Assembly (NCBI GenBank): GCA_963556145.1
Contig: OY744462.1
Coordinates: 2,356,001-2,420,000, forward strand
From: Hygrocybe punicea
Taxonomy: Eukaryota > Basidiomycota > Agaricomycetes > Agaricales > Hygrophoraceae
DNA length: 64,000 bases
Direction of reading: 5' to 3'
The notes under the pieces are model-generated. The model had not been told where the DNA came from. It made no database searches and saw only the letters and a list, made by a program, of their open reading frames with translations. Positions 45,416 to 55,261 of this stretch are shown here, in pieces; positions within the stretch are counted from its first letter, which is position 1; every line of letters starts with the position of its first letter. Position numbers and translations under genes: made by a program.

Positions 45416-45441
45416 TAGACATGTATTGGGCATGTGTCATA
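45416..45441. other. 26-bp gap between convergent NACHT-WD40 genes
   Basis: Only 26 bases separate the two stop codons, so the polyadenylation sites and 3' UTRs of each gene must lie inside the other gene's coding sequence. The transcripts should therefore overlap antisense. Confidence 0.8.
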
Positions 45442-48400
45442 TCAGAGAGTTGGCAAACTGAACTTTTCTGAGAGCAGCGTCCAAGAAGCGCCGCGCGGTA
45501 ATGCTTCATAGTCGATGGCCACCAGCCGAGATAACGTGACGGGTTTCGTGTTAGCCCTTGTCAGGGCTTCGCACAGAAGGTGCTCCCTATACTGCGGTGG
45601 GATCCAGATTATGGGATTCTTTCTGTTATCACGCATCCATCCATCGGGGTGCAACTGTCGACCGACGGGAGCACCACGCACCAAAACATCAAAATCCACC
45701 GGTCCTCCCAACAAGCGGCTTGGTATCAAGGCCATTTTCTCCGCCTCGGGTCGAACGGGTGAGGATTTGCTGTCATTATTTGGAGGGGATGATAAATGAA
45801 TCGTGGCCACAGGATCTCTCAGGGCCTCGAAAAGCGTCTTGACATCCCACAAGCAGATCCTCTCGTCAGCAGAGCCAGACACCATACTTTCGCTATTATG
45901 AGAAATGGCGATCGATGAGATGCGGGAAGAGTGACCACGAAGTGGATCCAATATTGCAGTACCAGTTTCCATATTCCATATTCGGATATCATGTCCAAGA
46001 GAGCCAGAAACCACAAAGCGACCGTCCGGGGAGAACGCGAAGGAAGTAATGGTGTTTTTAGGATGCGGAGGTGGCAATGGTCGAAAGTTGGCAGAATTGT
46101 ATGAAGTAGTAAACTCATAAATTGGTCGGGCTTGAATCAGCGCGGCGGATGCACTAGAGTTGTCGTTTTCGATCAGGCGTACGTCGGATTGTGCACCAAT
46201 GTCCATATCCCATACTCTGATGACTCTGTCTTCTGAACCGGAGACCAATCTTCCATCCGCTAGGAATGCGACTGATAAGACCCGACCTTCATGATGACCA
46301 AGAAGTTTAAGGGTCATTTCGCCATGGTTGACTTTGTAAACTCGCACGCTCTTGTTGTGCGAACCTGATGCCACGAATTGGCCATCGGGGGAGAAAGCGA
46401 TAGAACGTATCGTATTTTTGTGTTCATGCGTCCAGAAGCACCCTTCATTATCGGCAAAAGCCCAGATGCAAACTCTTCCATTCCTCGAACCAGATGCTAT
46501 GGTTGACGCGTTTGGTGAAAAAGCAATGCAAAACACGGCGTCGCTGTGTCCACGGCTGCCATCGAGCTGCGAATGAATTGTTCCGCCCTCGAGGTCCCAC
46601 ACCCGAATGCTTTTGTCTTGGGAGCCTGATGCCAAATAGTGTCCATCCGGAGAGAACGCAATGCATAGGACAGGCATAGTATGTCCCTTGAATGGCTGAC
46701 GGCAGGGAACACCAGTTGCTGCGTCCAATATTTGAATGCAGTTGTCAGACCCTGCCGCCGCCATGAAGAGGTCGTCCGAGGAAAAGGTGACACAACGAAT
46801 ATCGAAGTGTAATTTTGTGGTACGGACATAGGCTGGCCAATCTTCATCCTTGCCCTTCACCATGGATGCAATATTATGACAGACTTGAGAAATCCAAGAA
46901 TATTTGGGCGCAAAAGGAAGGGCAGACACATAAAGATGTGGTGTACTGTTTGATATGGGATCGTAAAACTCCAAGATGAATTTGTAAGTCTGGATAACTG
47001 GGATCCAGCATTCATGTTCATGATTCCAGACTTTCTACGATTAGTGGACCTTTAGGATTTTATGACTAGTAAGAAATGAAAATCATGGACATACTTGGAT
47101 CCAATTGGCAACGAGCACGAGCCCCATCACTCCTTTTTGGAGCTGCTCGAGCAGACTCAGTGTCTCGATCCAGTACAGGAATAGACGACGTGCGAAGAAA
47201 TCGATCAAGGCTGACGAAATGGAAACAATGTGAGGCGCATCTTTTGAAATACTAGCCAAATGGTGGGCCCAATAAAGACAGCTGTAACGCAAGGCACTAG
47301 AGATATTACGTTTCTTTTCTTCCAGGTCGTCGATTTCGCGATTGAGGCGATACGATGACCCTAAATCACATATGTTGAATTTGAGCTCGCGTTCCATGAT
47401 TTTGAGGCACCGAAGAGCAAGGAACGCGTCGTGCTTCTGCACGTCGATGAAAAAACGAGTGTCATAGCAACGTCGTGCATCCGTTAGAAAGGCGATAAAA
47501 GACGAATGTCTGAACCAAATCCGATCGTCAGAGTATGGTGTTGAGAATACGTCTGAGAGTTTGTCCAAAATGAGGTGGATAAGCACTTCGTTCTCCGGCT
47601 CGCCAAGTAGATGGATCAATTCCTCGCGATAAAAAGGTATGCGAGCAACAACTATCGCGCCAACAACTCTCTGGAATATGTCAAATTCCATTGACTCGGT
47701 ATCGTCGAATGAGAGATGGAGGATCTGTGAGTAAAGTTTATCAAGGGCAAAACTTACTCCACCAAAGGACCCGTCTAAGATATGGACCAGTCGATTCTCC
47801 GGGTGGGAACCCTTTTGCACAAACTGAACTACTGTCTCTGCCCAGATGAATAGACCGTCAGCTTGATGTGCTAGCTGGTCGATTATCGAATCCCCAGGCC
47901 ACGACCGTAATCTTGGATTCCGGGATGCTATCTCGGCAAAACGCAGTTGAAAAAATATTCGGATATCGTGATATACTCCAGGTCGAGCAAGGGTGTTAAG
48001 CTCGAACGTGACGAGGTGACGCACATATGGAGGGGGTTGATCGCGACTGGTGACTATGAGTTTAAATGACGGCGGAAGGTGAGACCATCTCGCGATGGTA
48101 TCCATGAATTGATCACGAAGGTCGTTCTTGCACTCGTCCAAGGCGTCAATGATCACAACTACGGCCCAATCCCAAGGAGAATATTAATTCGTGTAAAGCC
48201 TCGAGACGATCTGGATGACCTACCGACAGTGGCGTTTTCGCCAGACTTGTCCCACAACTCGTTCAAGGGTTCTTCAATGAAATGCCCGAAATGCGACATA
48301 ATTTCCGGCCTTGTTGGATCTACTCCCATCATCAGATTCTGCATGAGTTTCTCTGCGAAGACATCGCTGCTTCGGGCGAGGTCATAAGCAATGGTGCGCC

Positions 48401-48809
48401 AAATCGCGATGGGATCACACAGCTCTACATAGTCTCGTCTGCAGAAGAACCTTGATCGCAGTCGAGTGAAATTTCCCAAGTTTTCCCACAACGTCGAAGC
48501 GATGGCAGATTTGCCCTCCCCAGCGCCACCGCGCAGCCAGAAAATATTGGGCGCTTGGAAATCATGGAGCCAATCGGATACTTTGTGAAGGACCTGTTCA
48601 CGGGTTCCAGGCAGGCAAGATGGCACATTGAAGCCTGAAGCATTAGTTGCGGGTTTCAATTGGTAATAAAACCATTCTTGATTCGTGGGATGCAGGAGGT
48701 TATAATTTGTGTTGGTGATGTTGACGATGTTAGAACCATAGTTATTGTAAAGGTTGCTGTGGACGGATGTAAAGCTAGAGTTGAAAATGTCCGCATGAAC
48801 GGTCTGCAT
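45442..48809 (-). CDS. NACHT-WD40 STAND protein (NLR-like), second of convergent pair
   Basis: The ATG at 48809 gives a short N-terminus that is Asn-rich and uncharged (FNSSFTSVHSNLYNNYGS), then a linker and the NACHT domain: Walker A RGGAGEGKSAIASTL near 48520, and, across an intron at about 48150-48225, Walker B VVIIDALDECKNDLRD. The arm and helical part continue to 47083 (LFIWAETVVQFVQKG, IWFRHSSFIAFLTDAR). After another intron near 46980-47090 the WD40 exon (45442-46974) encodes seven repeats, for example LCIAFSPDGHYLASGSQDKS and SIAFSPDGQFVASGSHNKSV, then the cap NPIIWIPPQYREHLL. It lacks the beta-rich domain of its partner, so the two differ at the N-terminal effector position. The N-terminal start could lie a little further upstream. 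Confidence 0.85.
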
Positions 48810-48929
48810 TTGGTTTGCAGGAAGTCAGTCAGCGCCGTCACGTGTTTTCACTGTGGAAAGTTACTAAGTTAGATTAGTTTGACAGGACTTTCAAGTTCGG
48901 TAAGCGAATTTGTCCAGTGCTGTCGACGA

Positions 48930-49613
48930 TGGTGAGCTCCATTTCAACTTTTACTACTTCAGAGTCCAATATTCGATTCACAAGCAGACGACTCCATACC
49001 ATGGTCGTCTGCCCGTCATCCCCGACTTGCGTTTCGAGCAAAGCTACTTGCGGAGCATTTCTGCCCATCTCCATGTTCAATCTCCTGAATCCGGGTACGT
49101 ACTAGTAGCAGGCGCTATGGGAGACCTTTCGGGATTGATTTCTTCTGATGATAGCGTGGAGTGGCAAGTGTCTGGCGGCGAAGGGAGAAGAACATCGAAA
49201 GGGAAAGGGAGAGAAACGGAAGGCAAGCCCCCACTGGCGGCCTCTCAGCAAAAACCCCAGGATGTGCAACCCGCACCTCAAACTGGCCCCGTGTCAACAA
49301 AAGTCATCCGCATAGATTGGCGCGGGGTAGCATGGGTCACAATGCGCGACCAGGTCATCAGTCCATTGCTCCAAGGAGCCCTCTGGTGCGTGTGGTGGCC
49401 TTGGCCTTTCAGAGCTTTGTCTTGACTGTTTTTAGGGGGGTTGGGAGTCATATCCTCCGTCCTATGCTCTCCCTTATCGGCACCCACCTCCGCATATTCT
49501 TCTCCTCATATTTCCCACCACCTGGTAAAGGGTTGGGTGTTGGGTGGCTCCGAAGCTGGATACGGAGTCTCGGGCTGGGGACGGGCTTTGCTTCGGGTGC
49601 GAAGCTGCAGTAG
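48930..49613 (+). CDS. DUF1770-like fungal protein
   Basis: The frame gives LPVIPDLRFEQSYLRSIS, a Lys/Gln-rich linker, then RIDWRGVAWVTMRDQVISPL and LLQGALW. The pair PDLRFEQSYL and the later W-x-x-V-A-(Y/W)-x-T-x-R-DQV block is the pattern I associate with DUF1770, a fungal family of unknown function with a C-terminal membrane-proximal segment. An intron (TG|GTGCGT at about 49384 to TTTTTAG near 49435) joins to GVGSHILRPMLSLIGTHLRI, ending FASGAKLQ at 49613. The start is unresolved: the frame is open from 48904 without an ATG, so a short upstream exon is likely. A minus-strand frame at 48874-49080 is less convincing. Confidence 0.55.
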
Positions 49614-49697
49614 GCATCCATATTTCCATGTAATCGAGCAGACCAAGAATCAATGAAATATTATACCAGCGCATCAACATAATTTATTGATGACCTC

Positions 49698-50773
49698 CTA
49701 ACCCTCCACTTTCACCTCCACCCACTCGTTGACCCACATGTACCGGGAAAATAGTACGTACAACCAACGGAACCACACCAACTGACTTCCGTGCTGACGC
49801 ATCGCTAGCAGGGCTGTCATATACTCCTTTACACCCGATATAAACACTAGCATAGGTACACCATCTGAGTCGTGACTAGACTCAGCCATAGGTCCTTGTA
49901 GCCCAAAGAGAGTGTAGACAACGTAAATATCAAATTTCGCAAGAAGCGAAGCCGCTGGGCCAGTGTATTTGGCAATAGTAGGTACACTGATCAAGGTGTA
50001 CAGCCGTGGTCGAGGACTTAGCCTTGATGTGGGAGATGAGAGCAGATGGGCAATGCCCTTTGGCAGTGATATGTGATTTGGGTGACCAGAGATGCCGCTA
50101 TGATCGAAGGTGAGGATCTGCATGTGTAAGCGTGAAGCTGTTTTCGAAAAACGAAAGGGGACACCTACGGTGTCTATACGGTGCTGGAGAATATATGGCC
50201 TCACGACTTCCGCGATAATATGTGCATCCCATTCAGTGGTGATATTATCTTTGAGCTTCCTGGACGAATGTACACAATCAAGTCAACGATAATGCCGAAA
50301 CTATGCACACACGGGTCATTTACTACCCATCGCCTCGTTTCCCCGATACCCAGGATATCCAGACTACCGCCGAGCTCCTCCTTTCGTATTTCGCCAAGAC
50401 CGTCAGCGTCACCAATGGATAGGCAAAGTGAATACACGTCGACAGCACGGAGATTTTCACCGTCACCACGATCTTGGGATTGAGAGCCTTGGAGATGTCG
50501 AGAATATGGAACACGTTGTCTGTGCGCGAAGAGTGAGAGTAGAGTCGGAGCGAAGAACAAACATTCATCGTCTGGGTGAGCGGTGAGCAGTAGGATGCGA
50601 GTTATGTCTGCGGTCTCGTCATCGGAACTGGGCGAGTGAAGGATTGCAGTATTGGATTCCAAAGGGTGGCGAATGAGTGCGATAAACAGAGCCAGGAGGG
50701 CGAGGAGAACCGACAAACGCTTGAGCATACTCAGGTTCACTGTACTTCCATATTTGGGCATGTCTTGTGACAT
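49698..50773 (-). CDS. GPI12: GPI12/PIG-L: N-acetylglucosaminyl-phosphatidylinositol de-N-acetylase
   Basis: This enzyme performs the second step of GPI-anchor synthesis, removing acetate from GlcNAc-PI at the ER membrane. The start at 50773 (other Met at residues 5 and 16) leads to a membrane anchor LKRLSVLLALLALFIALIR. The PIG-L metal motif is LLLTAHPDDECLFFAPTLLS. Introns follow; then LCLSIGDADGLGEIRKEEL, matching the LSxGNAxGLGxxRxxEL block, and the second motif ILTFDHSGISGHPNHISLPK. The C-terminus is hydrophobic and aromatic (WFRWLYVLFSRYMWVNEW), ending at 49698. It lies head to head with RAD18 with 31 bp between ATGs. Confidence 0.92.
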
Positions 50774-50804
50774 CGGTCACGCGCAACATGCGTGACAGGA
50801 CGCG
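50774..50804. promoter_or_regulatory. 31-bp divergent start region of GPI12 and RAD18 with RAD18 uORF
   Basis: Only 31 bases separate the two ATGs, so core promoter elements must lie within the transcribed or coding parts of both genes. On the RAD18 side an ATG at 50788 opens a six-codon frame (MRDRTR) whose TGA at 50806-50808 overlaps the RAD18 ATG at 50805 as ATGA. If included in the mRNA this would favour termination-reinitiation. Confidence 0.5.
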
Positions 50805-52441
50805 ATGAAGTTACCCTCCAACCTCAATGCCCTACTCTCTCTGGATATTACAGATCCCACAGACTTTCCCCCTCCAACAATTGCACCAGGTTTACGCCAA
50901 ATTGACAGTGCCCTCAGATGCCAAATCTGCCGAGAACTAATCGAAGCCCCAGTGACTCTTCAGTGTGGACACTGCTTCTGCTCTCTTGTGAGGATTTGGC
51001 GCGAAGAATTTCACTCGAACTCACCCGTAGTAATACTTGCAGTGCATCAGGAGCACACTGGCAGACAAGCAGGAATGTCCGAGTTGCCGTAAATCCGCCA
51101 ATGAAGGTCATCTACGGACAAATCCTGTGATGGAGGAAATAGTGACGTCGTGGATGGAGGCGAGGTGTGTTCGAATTGTTACAAGATTTCATCGCTTGTT
51201 GTGATTTTTTTTTTTCGCTCAGGCCGTTCATGCTGAGGTTGTCAAAAACCGAGGAGCGTCGTGTAATGCGACCAAAGTCAACAGAGAAAGGCCTATCGCC
51301 GAAGACGAGCAAAGAGTCTTACAGAAAGCGCAAGCGGAGTACGGACTCGGCTTCTAGTTTAACAATACTCGAAACTCCAAGTAAACCCGGGCCATCTCGA
51401 ACCAGACGATCACGACCGGACTCAACGATCACACCAAAATCTAGCAAACTGAGATTCGAAGACGAAGATTCTCTCGATGACCTTGACGCTATACCTACGT
51501 CAGACTCCAGAGAGGAAGAACTATCACGTCTTACAGGAAAGCAATCTTCTCTCTCCTGCGTCTCGCCGTTCGCTCATTTTGTCACGATTTTTCTTCAGAT
51601 GGGGACGCTGTAGATTGTCCAATGTGTCACAGGCAAGTAAGGCTTGAGATTATTAATGCCCATATCGACAATGGTTGTCCCTCTCCGCCTGCATCTGACG
51701 CCGAATCAAACGATGAACATCGATCTAAAAAGTCAGAATGGTCAAGGATCCTGGGCGGATCGAGACACTCCGACAAGCGCAAAGGAAAAGAGAGGTTATT
51801 CTTAGGCCGTTTTTTGATTCACTCAAAGCGACTTACAGGGAACACAGACCCACTGGGCCAGACCCTCTCCCCAAAGCGGCGTATACCGTCCTCAAGGATA
51901 AACAACTCAAGAGCTTACTTGCTGAACAAAAATTACCTGTGATAGGAGATCGGAACGCCTTGATTGCACGACACCAAAGGTGGGTTTTTCTTTATATCAA
52001 TTTGACTAAGATTCTTTCAAACCAAAAAAATTGATTTGCTAACGCCTTCCTCATTCGAAAGATGGGTCATGATCTACAATGGCAACCTGGATAGATCTGT
52101 AAACCAGCGCAAGACCATTCAAGACCTCCGAACAGAATTGAAAACGTGGGAACGTGACAGAAGGGCGAAGAAAAGTATCGTCAACGATGTTGCTGCCTAT
52201 CAGGTATGTAGCGATTGCGATACGCATGAATCACTTGAAGCAGCTTTGCCAACCGACTATCTTTGGAATCACTTGACGGGTTTAGAAGGCACACAAGTCG
52301 GATTTCGCACATCTTGTTGAAGCGGCCCGACCGAAAAAGGTCTCTGAGCCCCTGGATGGAAACCCAGCTTCATCATCGAGTGCCGCTGATGAAGATGATG
52401 TGATCGTGGTCGACTCGGAAGAGGAGCGACTGCTAAGATAA
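50805..52441 (+). CDS. RAD18: RAD18: postreplication repair E3 ubiquitin ligase
   Basis: Rad18 with Rad6 monoubiquitinates PCNA at stalled replication forks. The start at 50805 gives MKLPSNLNALLSLDITDP. The RING is split by one intron (CTT|GTGAGG to TTGCAG near 51048): LRCQICRELIEAPVTLQCGH, CFCSL joined to CIRSTLADKQECPSCRKS, a complete C3HC4. The Rad18-type UBZ finger is DAVDCPMCHRQVRLEIINAH followed by the closing Cys (IDNGCPSPP). The SAP domain reads YTVLKDKQLKSLLAEQKLPV, GDRNALIARHQRWVMIYNGN. The C-terminus is acidic (AADEDDVIVVDSEEERLLR) and the stop is at about 52441. About six introns. Domain order and length fit the family. Divergent from GPI12. Confidence 0.95.
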
Positions 52442-53119
52442 GTTGGTAGCTATAAGTCGAGGGTATGTATCTGAACAACTTGAATAACCTTGTTGTTTTC
52501 CAAATTAGACTTCGAGTCAGCCCATGGACATCCTCCATTGTTCACAAGTAGCTTGTCTGATTCATTCCATCTCACAAGGTTCTCCGGTTAAAGACATTCG
52601 TTTCATTGCTTTTACCAGAGCACTGAACCATTCGTTAGTAAGGCGAAGGACGCCAAGCTTCTCAAGTCCCATACATACAATTGAGACACAAGTGTGAGGC
52701 GTCCCTCTCGAAGGATATGTGGTGTTCCATGGTGGATGATCCGTCTTTTTCAAGGGCAATCAGGGTACGGATGCGCCGATGCCGAGCGCTACTGTAAGCT
52801 ATTCCGGGAAAACAAGGTCGCCTGGAGAGATACAAACTTTGTAAAGATAGGACGGCGAGTCCGCTCGCGACGCAGTGTCGTCCGACCCCTTTGACCTGCA
52901 CAGCGAGATAACCGAAGAGGACAAATCATTTCGCATTAATATTGCATATGTTTTCATCGGTATTACTGGCACGCGCTCACGGTTTGTTGAATTTGGTATC
53001 TCTGAAACGCCTCATGACTCGGGCCTGTAGCTGTGCAACCAAATTTACCATTACTAGTTGCAACGTGGATGGACAGTACTGACAATAAGCATTATTGTCT
53101 TTTCTGCCGCCGTTATTGT
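52442..53119. other. intergenic, no supported gene
   Basis: Two overlapping frames of 66-79 codons at 52662-52901 on opposite strands show no domain. The region probably holds the RAD18 3' UTR and the promoter of the DUF7330-like gene. Confidence 0.4.
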
Positions 53120-54223
53120 TCACGATAGCGGAAGGATCCAGTCGACCAAGGCCTCAAGGCCTCAAGCCCAAGTCCTCAATGGTAGATAACGGTGAGAGTT
53201 CTGGTGCAGATTCAGAGAACAAAAAGGCAGTTGTTGCCGGATTTGGCCCTTGTATTGTTCCTCGCCGAATGGAATACAACGGTTGCCAAAAAGGGGCGAG
53301 ATTCCTTTTCACGCTCACTGCTCGAGTTCAGCCCTTATAACAGTCCAGCTGGTCCCAGATGATCCCACATACCCGATCGTTTACTCGCCCTCTTTTCAAG
53401 TGTCAACCACCAAAAGTCCTTCGACCAGTCCCTCGTTTAAACCTGTATGAAAATGCCCATCGTTTCGGTGAGTCAAATATTAAAGTCAGTAACACCACGG
53501 AGGGCTGACAGGCGTCCTTCAGTGTTCCACCAGCACCCTTGGAAAAGACAGTTTTTTTGTATGGGCCATACACTCGACTGCCCCACTTGCGTCCCTAATT
53601 GTTTGCCGACTTCCACAGCTCGACAAGAACACAGGTACACACAAGGTCTCGTACCACGGCACAGAGCATTGGGACTTTGATGTGGATACAATTCATCAAC
53701 CCATTAACGTTTCATTGGTCTTGCCACATTACCGTGCCCGCAACCAACCAATCGACCATCGCATGAGCATGTTCGTCGGCAGCGAAACGGGGTCCATCAA
53801 ACTCAAAGTTGTACGTAGCACTCGTCATTCCACTGGACGGTCGAGTTTCTAATTCCATCATTCTAGTGTCGGCATGTGCCTCGCTCCAAGTTTTACCTCG
53901 AAGTCCAAGCCGTCAAGTCTGACGTGACGATATGGCTGCCATCGGACTTCCGGGGCCATATTTGTCATACTGGCAAGGCATCTTACTCTGCTGGATTCGT
54001 TAATCGCATTATGAACCACGTCACTCTCAACGACGATGTACACGACTCATGGGGCGTCGACGAAGTGGTGGTGAACACGGCAGGTGCCGTTGCATTCCGG
54101 ATGTGGGATGTCCGTACTGGCGCACCCGAGAATCCGCACAAGGAGACATTTAAACGGATATTCGGTTGTGCAAGGAAGGCACCAGAGACGGCGATTGATT
54201 GGGATTTCTTGTTGGAGGATTAG
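53120..54223 (+). CDS. DUF7330-like hypothetical protein
   Basis: The recognisable part is the 3' half: THIHQPINVSLVLPHYRAR-like exon near 53690-53812, then after a short intron KFYLEVQAVKSDVTIWLPS, DFRGHICHTGKASYSAGFVN and AFRMWDVRTGAPENPHKETF, ending IDWDFLLED at 54223. This matches a family common in Agaricomycetes with a beta-helical, adhesin-like appearance and no known function (DUF7330). The 5' part is Pro/Ser-rich and its exon borders and start codon are not resolved; the coordinates of the left end are approximate. It converges on CIA2. Confidence 0.6.
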
Positions 54224-54397
54224 GTGTTGTTGTCTGTTCTTTTTTTTTTTGCCTTGCCCTCCGTTTTTTTGGTCTTTCCACATCAGCACTTTTGCATTTA
54301 CTGTATCAGCCAGCACACCATTGTAGCTCTCTCATCGTCTGTATTCCCACTAATTGCTCATATCACCGTTTCGTTCTTCGAGTTGTTTGGTCAACTT

Positions 54398-55112
54398 TCA
54401 GCTTCCACTTACTGGGAGTCCTCGGCGGCCTGCGCTTGCTAAACACTGCTCGAGCGCGGTGACAAGGTGAGGATTCTCGAGCGCAGCAGCTACGCGTTCC
54501 TTGTCGTTCAATTGTTTATTGACTGATACCACTGCCTCAGACATCAAGTCCGAACAGAACGTCAGTGTAACGCACCAGCGTGCTCACTCTGATGTGAGCC
54601 TGGTTTAAGAAATATGTCGACCTTGAATCGATCCGGGAGGCTTCTCTGAAGTCTCACTCGGATGGACAAGCCTGAGCGGAGGGGAAGCATCAATGACGAC
54701 CTGCGACACCGAGTTAGATGCTGGAAAAAAAAACTCACCAATCAGTGTAGACATACCGCAGTGAGGCACCGTAGGAGTAAACTCGACGACAACGCGGTTA
54801 TGGGTTATATCGATTTGAGGTGCGGAAACCACACGGAGTTCCTCGAGAGTGTTTGGATGCTCTGGATCGTTGATGGACCGAATAAGATCTGCGTAATTGC
54901 CATGAGAGATCAAGATGAACCTGCTGGTTACTCGTTGAAATACGCGCACCGTATATTTCAGCCTGATCAATGGGCTCTGCTTCATCTGTTTCATCAGGCG
55001 TGTCAGGGGAATCATCCAGCCAAAGTGACCGTCGATTGTCGAGGTCGGACTTGCGAGCAGACAACTTCGGCAGGGAGAATATTGTGGGATTCGGGTTGTA
55101 GATTTCTGGCAT
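54398..55112 (-). CDS. CIA2: CIA2/MIP18-family cytosolic Fe-S assembly protein
   Basis: Cia2 (FAM96/MIP18) acts with Cia1 and Met18 to deliver iron-sulfur clusters to cytosolic and nuclear apoproteins. The start at 55112 gives [20 protein letters not shown] and an acidic linker ending IDQAEIY. An intron leads to [37 protein letters not shown] (carrying the conserved reactive Cys) and, over another intron, [20 protein letters not shown] and [10 protein letters not shown]. The last exon gives [20 protein letters not shown] and [14 protein letters not shown], with TGA at 54398. All conserved MIP18 blocks are present and the length (about 180 residues) is normal. Confidence 0.92.
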
Positions 55113-55261
55113 CTGCAAAGGCAAGGCAATTGCAAGTGTAGGTGGAATCAGCTGGCTAAGCCTGGCTTTCGGCCACACCCGTGGTCGCGTCTAAGTGTCG
55201 CACATCAATTACTTGCTTGCCACCCTATACATCCCCAAACAGCTTCTTGTCCTCGTACTTA

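Noticed and set aside
48874..49080. Minus-strand frame MEMGRNAPQVALLETQVGDD
   Set aside because: Antisense to the DUF1770-like gene, which has conserved blocks on the plus strand.
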